A stretch of DNA of 64,000 nt from Hippophae tibetana (Eukaryota; Streptophyta; Magnoliopsida; Rosales; Elaeagnaceae), in assembly GCA_037013495.1 (NCBI GenBank), contig CM072803.1:48683627-48747626 (forward strand), in the 5' to 3' direction. Each line of letters starts with the position of its first letter. The first letter of the stretch is position 1. The translations under genes and the position numbers were made by a program. Shown here piece after piece: positions 25,601-38,593 of the stretch. Under the pieces are notes generated by a model. That model was not told where the DNA came from, ran no database searches, and saw only the letters and a program-made list of their open reading frames with translations.

Positions 25601-26489
25601 ATAATGAACAAAATTTGAAATTTTAATAGTTCTGCATCTTAAGACATAGTAAATTTCAATTAAATATATCATAAATAAAAGGAAATAAAACGTGTAGTAT
25701 TTATTCCGCCAACTTTCTTTTTTAAAATAGACATGAGAAAATGATTATGTTTTATTTCTCCCTTATTTATTTTTCTCCATGATCTATGATTATTTTTTTA
25801 CCTTTGTAAGTCTTAATACCCAGCACTCGCAAATTCATGCAAATTTTATTACCTCCCTTCCAATTGAAAATGTGATGGAAAATGGTTGTTTTAGACATCA
25901 TTTGTAAAGTTTTTGTTACATAGCTAGCAAAAATTGCAATTATGGACGAGGATAATATTTTCCATCATATTTCTCTACTTTTTACCCTTAGAATAGGTTT
26001 GGAACGAACATTTTTAGGGAGAAAAGGGATAACCAAAGTCAAATTAATTACGATGCCATCCAACAAAACCAGAATAACTTATAAATAAGTTAAAAATATT
26101 AATGTCAAAAAGGAGTTGAAAATGAGAATTGTTTATTTGTTATTTAGAATAATGAACAAAATTTGAAATTTTAATAGTTTTGCATCTTGAGACATAGTAA
26201 ATTTCAATTAAATATATCATCAATAAAGGGAAATAAAACGTGTAGTATTTATTCCCCCAACTTTCTTTTTTAAAATAGACATGAGAAAATGATTATGTTT
26301 TATTTCTCCCTTATTTATTTTTCTCCATGATCTATGATTATTTTTTTACCTTTGTAAGTCTTAATACCCAGCACTCGCAAATTCATGCAAATTTTATTAC
26401 CTTCCTTCCAATGGAAAATGTGATGGAAAATGATTGTTTTAGACATCATTTGTAAACTTTTTGATACATAGCTAGCAAAAATTGCAATT
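22630..26489 (+). repeat. Left domain, monomers 42-48: G-H'-A-B-C-D-E
   Basis: Monomer starts: 22630 (G), 23178 (H'), 23726 (A), 24278 (B), 24845 (C), 25394 (D), 25942 (E). This is the longest in-order run starting from G. Its order and private tttataataatg in C resemble 1-3313. E has ataagttaaa instead of aagataaaaa and ends with a C-type tail (ccttccttccaatgg), so it is partly recombinant. After it the array changes to the variants of the right domain. Confidence 0.87.
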
Positions 26490-28136
26490 ATGGACGAGGA
26501 TAATATTTTCCATCATATTTCTCTACTTTTTACTCTTAGAATAGGTTTGGAACGAACATTCTTACGGAGAAACGGGATAACCAATGTCAAATTAATTACG
26601 ATGCCATCCAAGAAATCCAGAATAACTTATAAATAAGTTAAAAATCTTAATGTCAAAAAGGAGTTGAAAATGAGAATTGTTTATTTGTTATTTAGAATAA
26701 TGAACAAAATTTGAAATTTTAATAGTTCTAGATCTTAAGAGATAGTAAATTTCAATTAAATACATCATAAATAAAAGGAAATAAAACGTGTAGTATTTAT
26801 TCCACCAACTTTCTTTTTTAAAATAGACATGAGAAAATGATTATGTTTTATTTCTCCCTTATTTATTTTTCCCCATGATCTATGATTTTTTTTACCTTTG
26901 TAAGTCTTAATACCCAGCACTCGCAAATTCATGCAAATTTTATTACCTCCCTTCCAAATGGAAAATGTGATGGGAAATGGTTGTTTTAGACATCATTTGT
27001 AAACTTTTTGTTACATAGCTAGCAAAAATTGCAATTATGGACGAGGATAATATTTTCCATCATATTTCTCTACTTTTTACTCTTAGAATGGGTTTGGCAC
27101 CCACATTCTTAGGTAGAAAAGGGATAACCAAAGTCAAATTAATTGCGATGCCATCCAACAAAACCAGAATAACTTATAAATAAGTTAAAAATATTAATCT
27201 CAAAAAGCTCTTGAAAATGAGAATTGTTTATTTGTTATTAAGAATAATGAACAAAATTTGAAATTTTAATAGTTTTGCAGCTTGGGACATAGTAAATTTC
27301 AATTAAATATATCATAAATAAAAGAAAATAAAACGTGAAGTATTTATTCCGCCAACTTTCTTATTTAAAATAGACATGAGAAAATGATTATGTTTTATTT
27401 CTCCCTTATTTATTTTTCTCCATGATCTATGATTATTTTTTTACCTTTGTAAGTCTTAATACCCAGCACACGCAAATTCATGCAAATTTTATTACCTCCC
27501 TTCCAATTGAAAATATGATGGGAAATGGTTGTTCTAGACATCATTTGTAAAAATTTTGTTACATAGCTAGCAAAAATTGCAATTATGGACGAGGATAATA
27601 TTTTCCATCATATTTCTCTACTTTTTACTCTTAGAATGGGTTTGGAACCAACATTCTTAGGTAGAAAAGGGATAACCAAAGTCAAATTAATTGCGATGCC
27701 ATCCAACAAAACCAGAATAACTTATAAATAAGTTAAAAATATTAATGTCAAAAAAGAAGTTGAAAATGAGAATTGTTTATTTGTTATTTAGAATAATGAA
27801 CAAAATTTGAAATTTTAATAGTTCTGCATCTTAAGACATAGTAAATTTCAATTAAATATATCATAAATAAAAGGAAATAAAACGTGTAGTATTTATTCCG
27901 CCAACTTTCTTTTTTAAAATAGACATGAGAAAATGATTATGTTTTATTTCTCCCTTATTTATTTTTCCCCATGATCTATGATTATTTTTTTTTACGTTTG
28001 TAAGTCTTAATACCCAGCACTCGCAAATTCATGCAAATTTTATTACCTCCCTTCCAAATGGAAAATGTGATGGGAAATGGTTGTTTTAGACATCATTTGT
28101 AAACTTTTTGTTACATAGCTAGCAAAAATTGCAATT
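26490..28136 (+). repeat. P-Q-R three-monomer cassette, copy 1
   Basis: Monomer starts: 26490 (P, 547 bases), 27037 (Q, 548), 27585 (R, 552). P has cttacggagaaacggg, accaatgtc, ctagatcttaagagatag and atacatcat. Q has ggcacccac, aaaagctcttg, gtgaagta, agcacacgc and gttctagac. R has ctgcatct and a longer T run ending in tttacgtttg. These variants are not found in 1-26489. The cassette returns at 38594 with a spacing of 12104 bases. Confidence 0.9.
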
Positions 28137-31100
28137 ATGGACGAGGATAATATTTTCCATCATATTTCTATACTTTTTACTCTTAGAATGGGTTTGGAAC
28201 CAACATTCTTAGGTAGAAAAGGGATAACCAAAGTCAAATTAATTGCGATGTCATCCCAGAAAACAAGAATAACTTATAAATAAGATAAAAATATTAATGT
28301 CAAAAAGGAGTTTTAAATGAGAATTGTTGATTTGTTATTTAGAATAATGAACAAAATTTGAACTTTTAATAGTTTTGCATCTTAAGACATAGTAAATTTC
28401 AATTAAATATATCATAAATAAAAGGAAATAAAACGTGTAGTATTTATTCCGCCAACTTTCTTTTTTAAAATAGACATGAGAAAATGATTAAGTTTTATTT
28501 CTCCCTTATTTATTTTTCCTCATGATATATGATTATTTTTTTTACCTTTGTAAGTCTTAATACCCAGCACTCGCAAATTCATTTAAATTTTATTACCTCC
28601 CTTCCCAATGGAAAATGTGATGGGAAATGGTTGTTTTAGACATCATTTGTAAACTTTTTGTTACATAGCTGGCAAAAATTGCAATTATGGACGAGGATAA
28701 TATTTTCCATCATATTTCTCAACTTTTTACTATTAGAATGGGTTTGGAACCAACATTCTTAGGAAGAAAAGGGATAACCAAAGTCAAATTAATTGCGATG
28801 CCATCCAACAAAACCAGAATAACTTATAAATAAGTTAAAAATATTAATGTAAAAAAGGATTTGAAAATGAGAATTGTTTATTTGTTATTTAGAATAATGA
28901 ACAAAATTTGAAATTTTAATTGTTTTGTATCTTAAGACATAGTAAATATCAATTAAATATATCATAAATAAAAGGAAATAAAACGTGTAGTATTTATTCC
29001 GCCAACTTTCTTTTTTAAAATAGACATGAGAAAATGATTATGTTTTATTTCTCCCTTATTTATTTTTCTCCATGATCTATGATTATTTTTTTACCTTTGT
29101 AAGTCTTAATACCCAGCACTCGCAAATTCATGCAAATTTTATTACCTCCCTTCCAATGGAAAATGTGATGGAAAATGGTTGTTTTAGACATCATTTGTAA
29201 ACTTTTTGTTACATAGCTAGCAAAAATTGCAATTATGGACGAGGATAATATTTTCCATCATATTTCTCTACTTTTTACTCTTAGAATAGGTTTGGAACGA
29301 ACATTCTTAGGGAGAAAAGGGATAACCAAAGTCAAATTAATTACGATGCCATCCAACAAAACCAGAATAACTTATAAATAAGTTAAAAATATTAATGTCA
29401 AAAAGGAGTTGAAAATGAGAATTGTTTATTTGTTATTTAGAATAATGAACAAAATTTGAAATTTTAATAGTTCTGCATCTTAAGACATAGTAAATTTCAA
29501 TTAGATATATCATAAATAAAAGGAAATAAAACGTATAGTATTTATTCCGCCAACTTTCTTTTTTAAAATAGACATGAGAAAATGATTATGTTCTATTTCT
29601 CCCTTATTTATTTTTATCCATGATCTATGATTATTTTTTTACATTTTGAAGTCTTAATACCCAGCACTCGCAAATTCATGCAAATTTTATTACCTCCCTT
29701 CCGAATGGAAAATGTGATGGGAAATGGTTGTTTTAGACATCATTTGTAAACTTTTTGTTACATAGCTAGCAAAAATTGCATTTATGGACGAGGATAATAT
29801 TTTCCATCATATTTCTCTAGTTTTTACTCTTAGAATGGGTTTGGAACGAACATTCTTAGGGAGAAAAGGGATAACCACAGTCAAATTAATTACGATGCCA
29901 TCCAACAAAACCAGAATAACTTATAAATAAGTTAAAAATATTAATGTCAAAAAGGAGTTGAAAATGAGAATTGTTTATTTGTTATTTAGAATAATGAACA
30001 AAATTTGAAATTTTAATACTTCTGCATCTTAAGACATAGTAAATTTCAATTAAATATATCATAAATAAAAGGAAATAAAACGTGTAGTATTTATTCCACC
30101 AACTTTCTTTTTTAAAATAGACATGAGAAAATGATTATGTTTTATTTCTCCCTTATTTATTTTTCCCCATGATATATGATTATTTTTTTTACCTTTGTAA
30201 GTCTTATTACCCAGCACTCGCAAATTCATGCAAATTTTATTACCGCCCTCCCAAATGGAAAATGTGATGGGAAATGGTTGTTTTAGACATCATTTGTAAT
30301 CTTTTTGTTACATAGCTAGCAAAAATTGCAATTATGGACGAGGATAATATTTTCCATCATATTTCTCTACTTTTTACTCTTACATTGCGTTTGGAACCAA
30401 CATTCTTAGGGAGAAAAGGGACAACCAAAGTCAAATTAATTGCGATGCCATCCAACAAAACCAGAATAACTTATAAATAAGTTAAAAATATTAATCTCAA
30501 AAAGCTCTTGAAAATGAGAATTGTTTATTTGTTATTTAGAATAATGAACAAAATTTGAAATTTTAATAGTTTTCCATCTTGAGACATAGTAAATTTCAAT
30601 TAAATATATCATAAATAAAAGGAAATAAAACGTGTAGTATTTATTCTGCCAACTTTCTTTTTTAAAATAGACATGAGAAAATGATTATGTTTTATTTCTG
30701 CCTTATATATTTTTCCCCATGATCTATGATTATTTTTTTTACCTTTGTAAGTCTTAATACCCAGCACTCGCAAATTCATGCAAATTTTATTACCTCCCTT
30801 CCAAATGGAAAATGTGATGGGAAATGGTTGTTTTAGACATCATTTGTAAACTTTTTGTTACATAGCTAGCAAAAATTGCAATTATGGACGAGGATAATAT
30901 TTTCCATCATATTTCTCAACTTTGTACTCTTAGAATGGGTTTGGAACCAACATTCATAGGTAGAAAAGGGATAACCAAAGTCAAATTAATTGTGATGCCA
31001 TCCAACAAAACCAGAATAACTTATACATAAGTTAAAAATATTAATCTCAAAAAGCTCTTGAAAATGAGAATGGTTTATTTGTTATTTAGAATAATGAACA

Positions 31101-31435
31101 AAATTTGAAATTTTAATAGTTTTGCATGTTGAGACATAGTAAATTTCAATTAAATATATCATAAATAAAAGGAAATAAAACGTGTAGTATTTATTCCGCC
31201 GACTTTCTTTTTTAAAATAGACATGAGAAAATGATTATGTTTTATTTCTCCCTTATTTATTTTTCCCCATGATCTATGATTATTATTTTTTTACCTTTGT
31301 AAGTCTTAATACCCAGCACTCGCAAATTCATGCAAATTTTATTACCTCCCTTCCAAATGGAAAATGTGATGGGAAATGGTTGTTTTAGACATCATTTGTA
31401 AACTTTTTGTTACATAGCTAGCAAAAATTGCAATT
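28137..31435 (+). repeat. Right domain, monomers 52-57: X-T-U-J-K-L
   Basis: Monomer starts: 28137 (X-like), 28687 (T), 29235 (U), 29784 (J), 30334 (K), 30884 (L). X has catcccagaaaac, ggagttttaaatg and ttgttgatttg; T has ctcaactttttactatta, ggaagaaaag, ttgttttgtatct and aaatatcaat; U has cgtatagta, ttctatttc, tttatccatg and ttttgaagtc; J has gcatttatgg, ccacagtc, tacttctgc, gatatatg and accgccctccc; K has gggacaacc and, in some copies, acattgcg; L has cttatacataag, aaaagctcttg and gagaatgg. This is the first run of the right-domain repeat order, six of its seven members. Confidence 0.88.
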
Positions 31436-33086
31436 ATGGACGAGGATAATATTTTCCATCATATTTCTCTACTTTTTACTCTTAGAATGGGTTTGGAACG
31501 AACATTCTTAGGGAGAAAAGGGATAACCACAGTCAAATTAATTACGATGCCATCCAACAAAACCAGAATAACTTATAAATAAGTTAAAAATATTAATGTC
31601 AAAAAGGAGTTGAAAATGAGAATTGTTTATTTGTTATTTAGAATAATGAACAAAATTTGAACTTTTGATAGTTTTGCATTTTAAGACATAGTAAATTTCA
31701 GTTAAATATATCATAAATAAAAGGAAATAAAACGTGTAGTATTTATTCCGCCAACTTTCTTTTTTAAAATAGACATGAGAAAATGATTATGTTTTATTTC
31801 TCCCTTATTTATTTTTCCCCATGATATATGATTATTTTTTTTACCTTTGTAAGTCTTATTACCCAGCACTCGCAAATTCATGCAAATTTTATTACCTCCC
31901 TTCCAATGGAAAATGTGATGGAAAATGGTTGTTTTAGACATCATTTGTAAACTTTTTGTTACATAGCTAGCAAAAATTGCAATTATGGACGAGGATAATA
32001 TTTCCCATCATATTTCTCTACTTTTTACTCTTAGAATGGGTTTCGAACCAACATTCTTAGGGAGAAAAGGGATAACCAAAGTCAAATTAATTGCGATGCC
32101 ATCCAACAAAACCAGAATAACTTATAAATAAGTTAAAAATATTAATCTCAAAAAGCTCTTGAAAATGAGAATTGTTTATTTGTTATTTAGAATAATGAAC
32201 AAAATTTGAAATTTTAATAGTTTTCCATCTTGAGACATAGTAAATTTCAATTAAATATATCATAAATAAAAGGAAATAAAACGTGTAGTATTTATTCTGC
32301 CAACTTTCTTTTTTAAAATAGACATGAGAAAATGATTATGTTTTATTTCTCCCTTATATATTTTTCCCCATGATCTATGATTATTTTTTTTACCTTTGTA
32401 AGTCTTAATACCCAGCACTCGCAAATTCATGCAAATTTTATTACCTCCCTTCCAAATGGAAAATGTGATGGGAAATGGTTGTTTTAGACATCATTTGTAA
32501 ACTTTTTGTTACATAGCTAGCAAAAATTGCAATTATGGACGAGGATAATATTTTCCATCATATTTCTCAACTTTGTACTCTTAGAATGGGTTTGGAACCA
32601 ACATTCATAGGTAGAAAAGGGATAACCAAAGTCAAATTAATTGTGATGCCATCCAACAAAACCAGAATAACTTATACATAAGTTAAAAATATTAATCTCA
32701 AAAAGCTCTTGAAAATGAGAATGGTTTATTTGTTATTTAGAATAATGAACAAAATTTGAAATTTTAATAGTTTTGCATGTTGAGACATAGTAAATTTCAA
32801 TTAAATATATCATAAATAAAAGGAAATAAAACGTGTAGTATTTATTCCGCCGACTTTCTTTTTTAAAATAGACATGAGAAAATGATTATGTTTTATTTCT
32901 CCCTTATTTATTTTTCCCCATGATCTATGATTATTATTTTTTTACCTTTGTAAGTCTTAATACCCAGCACTCGCAAATTCATGCAAATTTTATTACCTCC
33001 CTTCCAAATGGAAAATGTGATGGGAAATGGTTGTTTTAGACATCATTTGTAAACTTTTTGTTACATAGCTAGCAAAAATTGCAATT
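31436..33086 (+). repeat. Extra three-monomer segment J/W, X/K, L
   Basis: Monomer starts: 31436, 31985, 32535. Each of the K-L pair returns 1651 bases after 30334/30884. The monomer at 31436 has a J head (ccacagtc) and a W tail (cttttgatag, gcattttaag, cagttaaat); the monomer at 31985 has an X head (tttcgaacc) and a K tail (aaaagctcttg, tttccatct, ttctgcc). This is best read as a tandem duplication of a K(tail)-L-W-X(head) segment with the joint inside the monomer at 31985, plus later conversion of the head at 31436 by a J. Confidence 0.8.
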
Positions 33087-36000
33087 ATGGACGAGGATGA
33101 TATTTTCCATCATATTTCTCTACTTTTTACTCTAGGAATAGGTTTGGAACGAACATTCTTAGGGAGAAAAGGGATAACCAAAGAAAAATTAATTACGATG
33201 CCATCCAACAAAACCAGAATAACTTATAAATAAGTTAAAAATATTAATTTCAAAAAGGAGTTGAAAATGAGAATTGTTTATTTGTTATTTAGAATAATGA
33301 ACAAAATTTGAACTTTTGATAGTTTTGCATTTTAAGACATAGTAAATTTCAGTTAAATATATCATAAATAAAAGGAAATAAAACGTGTAGTATTTATTCC
33401 GCCAAATTTCTTTTTTAAAATAGACATGAGAAAATGATTATGTTTTATTTCTCCCTTATTTATTTTTTCCATGATCTATGATTATTTTTTTACCTTTGTA
33501 AGTCATAATACCTAGCACTCGCAAATTTATGCAAATTTTATTACCTCCCTTCCAATGGAAAATGTGATGGAAAATGGTTGTTTTAGACATCATTTGTAAA
33601 CTTTTTGTTACATAGCTAGCAAAAATTGCAATTATGGACGAGGATAATATTTCCCATCATATTTCTCTACTTTTTACTCTTAGAATGGGTTTCGAACCAA
33701 CATTCTTAGGGAGAAAAGGGATAACCAAAGTCAAGTTAATTGCGATGTCATCCCAGAAAACAAGAATAACTTATAAATAAGATAAAAATATTAATGTCAA
33801 AAAGGAGTTTGAAATGAGAATTGTTGATTTGTTATTTAGAATAATGAACAAAATTGGAACTTTTAATAGTTTTGAATCTTAAGACATAGTAAATTTCAAT
33901 TAAATATATCATAAATAAAAGGAAATAAAAAGTGTAGTATTTATTCCGCCAACTTTCTTTTTTAAAATAGACATGAGAAAATGATTATGTTTTATTTCTC
34001 CCTTATTTATTATTCTCCATGATCTATGATTATTTTTTTACCTTTGTAAGTCTTAATACCCAGCACTCGCAAATTCATGCAAATTTTATTACCTCCCTTC
34101 CAATTGAAAATGTGATGGAAAATGGTTGTTTTAGACATCATTTGTAAACGTTTTGATACATAGCTAGCAAAAATTGCAATTATGGACGAGGATAATATTT
34201 GCCATCATATTTCTCAACTTTTTACTATTAGAATGGGTTTGGAACCAACATTCTTAGGAAGAAAAGGGATAACCAAAGTCAAATTAATTGCGATGCCATC
34301 CAACAAAACCAGAATAACTTATAAATAAGTTAAAAATATTAATGTAAAAAAGGAGTTGAAAATGAGAATTGTTTATTTGTTATTTAGAATAATGAACAAA
34401 ATTTGAAATTTTAATTGTTTTGTATCTTAAGACATAGTAAATATCAATTAAATATATCATAAATAAAAGGAAATAAAACGTGTAGTATTTATTCCGCCAA
34501 CTTTCTTTTTTAAAATAGACATGAGAAAATGATTATGTTTTATTTCTCCCTTATTTATTTTTCTCCATGATCTATGATTATTTTTTTACCTTTGTAAGTC
34601 TTAATACCCAGCACTCGCAAATTCATGCAAATTTTATTACCTCCCTTCCAATGGAAAATGTGATGGAAAATGGTTGTTTTAGACATCATTTGTAAACTTT
34701 TTGTTACATAGCTAGCAAAAATTGCAATTATGGACGAGGATAATATTTTCCATCATATTTCTCTACTTTTTACTCTTAGAATAGGTTTGGAACGAACATT
34801 CTTAGGGAGACAAGGGATAACCAAAGTCAAATTAATTACGATGCCATCCAACAAAACCAGAATAACTTATAAATAAGTTAAAAATATTAATGTCAAAAAG
34901 GAGTTGAAAATGAGAATTGTTTATTTGTTATTTAGAATAATGAACAAAATTTGAAATTTTAATAGTTCTGCATCTTAAGACATAGTAAATTTCAATTAAA
35001 TATATCATAAATAAAAGGAAATAAAACGTATAGTATTTATTCCGCCAACTTTCTTTTTTAAAATAGACATGAGAAAATGATTATGTTCTATTTCTCCCTT
35101 ATTTATTTTTATCCATGATCTATGATTATTTTTTTACCTTTTGAAGTCTTAATACCCAGCACTCGCAAATTCATGCAAATTTTATTACCTCCCTTCCGAA
35201 TGGAAAATGTGATGGGAAATGGTTGTTTTAAACATCATTTGTAAACTTTTTGTTACATAGCTAGCAAAAATTGCATTTATGGACGAGGATAATATTTTCC
35301 ATCATATTTCTCTACTTTTTACTCTTAGAATGGGTTTGGAAGGAACATTCTTAGGGAGAAAAGGGATAACCACAGTCAAATTAATTACGATGACATCCAA
35401 CAAAACCAGAATAACTTATAAATAAGTTAAAAATATTAATGTCAAAAAGGAGTTGAAAATGAGAATTGTTTATTTGTTATTTAGAATAATGAACAAAATT
35501 TGAAATTTTAATACTTCTGCATCTTAAGACATAGTAAATTTCAATTAAATATATCATAAATAAAAGGAAATAAAACGTGTAGTATTTATTCCACCAACTT
35601 TCTTTTTTAAAATAAACATGAGAAAATGATTATGTTTTATTTCTCCCTTATTTATTTTTCCCCATGATATATGATTATTTTTTTTACCTTTGTAAGTCTT
35701 ATTACCCAGGACTCGCAAATTCATGCAAATTTTATTACCGCCCTCCCAAATGGAAAATGTGATGGGAAATGGTTGTTTTAGACATCATTTGTAATCTTTT
35801 TGTTACATAGCTAGCAAAAATTGCAATTATGGACGAGGATAATATTTTCCATCATATTTCTCTACTTTTTACTCTTAGAATGGGTTTGGAACCAACATTC
35901 TTAGGGAGAAAAGGGACAACCAAAGTCAAATTAATTGCGATGCCATCCAACAAAACCAGAATAACTTATAAATAAGTTAAAAATATTAATGTCAAAAAGG

Positions 36001-36380
36001 AGTTGAAAATGAGAATTGTTTATTTGTTATTTAGAATAATGAACAAAATTTGAAATTTTAATAGTTCTGGATCTTAAGACATAGTAAATTTCAATTAAAT
36101 ATATCATAAATAAAAGGAAATAAAACGTGTAGTATTTATTCCACCAACTTTCTTTTTTAAAATAGACATGAGAAAATGATTATGTTTTATTTCTCCCTTA
36201 TTTATTTTTCCCCATGATCTATGATTATTTTGTTTTTACCTTTGTAAGTCTTAATACCCAGCACTCGCAAATTCATGCAAATTTTATTACCTCCCTTCCC
36301 AATGGAAAATGTGATGGGAAATGGTTGTTTTAGACATCATTTGTAAACCTTTTGTTACATAGATAGCAAAAATTGCAATT
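33087..36380 (+). repeat. Right domain, monomers 61-66: W-X-T-U-J-K/A
   Basis: Monomer starts: 33087 (W), 33634 (X), 34182 (T), 34730 (U), 35279 (J), 35829 (K head, A tail). W has tctaggaatagg, caaagaaaaatt, cttttgatag, gtcataatacctagc and aaatttatgc. The T here begins ttgccatcat, unlike T at 28687. J has private ggaaggaac, gatgacatcc and acccaggact, shared with the J at 37496. The last monomer starts as K (gggacaacc) and ends as A (tctggatct, ccaccaac, ttttgtttttacc), and leads into left-type monomers. Confidence 0.86.
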
Positions 36381-37495
36381 ATGGACGATGATAATATTTT
36401 CCATCATATTTCTATACTTTTTACTCTTAGAATGGGTTTGGAACCAATATTCTTAGGGAGAAAAGGGATAACCAAAGTCAAATTAATTGCGATGCCATCC
36501 AACAAAACCAGAATAACTTATAAATAAGTTAAAAATATTAATCTCAAAAAGGAGTTGAAAATGAGAATTGTTTATTTGTTATTTAGAATAATGAACAAAA
36601 TTTGAAATTTTAATAGTTTTGCATCTTAAGACATAGTAAATTTCAATTAAATATAACATAAATAAAAGGAAATAAAACGTGTAGTATTTATTCCGCCGAC
36701 TTTCTTTTTTAAAATAGACATGAGAAAATGATTATGTTTTATTTCTCCCTTATTTATTTGTCCCTTATTTATTTTTCCCCATGATCTATGATTATTATTT
36801 TTCTACCTTTGTAAGTCTTAATACCCAGCACTCGCAAATTCATGCAAATTTTATTACCTCCCTTCCAAATGGAAAATGTGATGGGAAATGGTTGTTTTAG
36901 ACATCATTTGTAAACTTTTTGTTACATAGCTAGCAAAAATTGCAATTATGGACGAGGATAATATTTTCAATCATATTTCTCTACTTTTTACTCTTAAAAT
37001 GGGTTTGGCACCAACATTCTTAGGTAGAAAAGGGATAACCAAAGTCAAATTAATTGCGATGCCATCCAACAAAACCAGAATAACTTATAAATAAGTTAAA
37101 AATATTAATCTCAAAAAGGAGTTGAAAATGAGAATGGTTTATTTGTTATTTAGAATAATGAACAAAATTTGATATTTTAATAGTTTTGCATCTTGAGACA
37201 TAGTAAATTTCAATTAAATATATCATCAATAAAGGGAAATAAAACGTGTAGTATTTATTCCCCCAACTTTCTTTTTTAAAATAGACATGAGAAAATGATT
37301 ATGTTTTATTTCTCCCTTATTTATTTTTCTCCATGATCTATGATTATTTTTTTACCTTTGTAAGTCTTAATACCCAGCACTCGCAAATTCATGCAAATTT
37401 TATTACCTTCCTTCCAATGGAAAATGTGATGGAAAATGATTGTTTTAGACATCATTTGTAAACTTTTTGATACATAGCTAGCAAAAATTGCATTT
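36381..37495 (+). repeat. Left-type B-C pair inside the right domain
   Basis: Monomer starts: 36381 (B, 567 bases, ctatac, ccaatattc, ccgccgac, 15-base duplication) and 36948 (C, ggcaccaac, gagaatgg, catcaataaaggg). These are the B and C of 1-26489, placed about 10 kb beyond the domain boundary. C has gtgtagta in place of gtgttgta and ccaacaaaacc in place of the A-rich run, so it is not a direct copy of the C monomers at 2765, 11598, 14909, 18769, 22081 or 24845. Confidence 0.88.
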
Positions 37496-38593
37496 ATGGA
37501 CGAGGATAATATTTTCCATCATATTTCTCTACTTTTTACTCTTAGAATGGGTTTGGAAGGAACATTCTTAGGGAGAAAAGGGATAACCACAGTCAAATTA
37601 ATTACGATGACATCCAACAAAACCAGAATAACTTATAAATAAGTTAAAAATATTAATGTCAAAAAGGAGTTGAAAATGAGAATTGTTTATTTGTTATTTA
37701 GAATAATGAACAAAATTTGAAATTTTAATACTTCTGCATCTTAAGACATAGTAAATTTCAATTAAATATATCATAAATAAAAGGAAATAAAACGTGTAGT
37801 ATTTATTCCACCAACTTTCTTTTTTAAAATAAACATGAGAAAATGATTATGTTTTATTTCTCCCTTATTTATTTTTCCCCATGATATATGATTATTTTTT
37901 TTACCTTTGTAAGTCTTATTACCCAGGACTCGCAAATTCATGCAAATTTTATTACCGCCCTCCCAAATGGAAAATGTGATGGGAAATGGTTGTTTTAGAC
38001 ATCATTTGTAATCTTTTTGTTACATAGCTAGCAAAAATTGCAATTATGGACGAGGATAATATTTTCCATCATATTTCTCTACTTTTTACTCTTAGAATGG
38101 GTTTGGAACCAACATTCTTAGGGAGAAAAGGGACAACCAAAGTCAAATTAATTGCGATGCCATCCAACAAAACCAGAATAACTTATAAATAAGTTAAAAA
38201 TATTAATGTCAAAAAGGAGTTGAAAATGAGAATTGTTTATTTGTTATTTAGAATAATGAACAAAATTTGAAATTTTAATAGTTTTGCATCTTGAGACATA
38301 GTAAATTTCAATTAAATATATCATCAATAAAGGGAAATAAAACGTGTAGTATTTATTCCCCCAACTTTCTTTTTTAAAATAGACATGAGAAAATGATTAT
38401 GTTTTATTTCTCCCTTATTTATTTTTCTCCATGATCTATGATTATTTTTTTACATTTGTAAGTCTTAATAGCCAGCACTCGCAAATTCATGCAAATTTTA
38501 TTACCTTCCTTCCAATGGAAAATGTGATGGAAAATGATTGTTTTAGACATCATTTGTAAACTTTTTGATACATAGCTAGCAAAAATTGCAATT
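37496..38593 (+). repeat. J and K/C monomers, partial repeat of 35279-36380
   Basis: Monomer starts: 37496 (J) and 38046 (K head, C tail). J repeats all private marks of J at 35279 (ggaaggaac, gatgacatcc, ataaacatg, acccaggact), at a spacing of 2217 bases. The second monomer starts as K (gggacaacc) and ends as C (catcaataaaggg, ccttccttccaatgg) with private acatttgtaag and atagccagc. It shows a four-monomer duplication (J-K-B-C) whose second copy lost its middle. Confidence 0.85.

Noticed and set aside
31711..31944. 77-codon open frame on the minus strand
   Set aside because: It lies within the J/W hybrid monomer and depends on its particular T-run length and substitutions. Neighbouring monomers shift or stop this frame, so it is not a gene.
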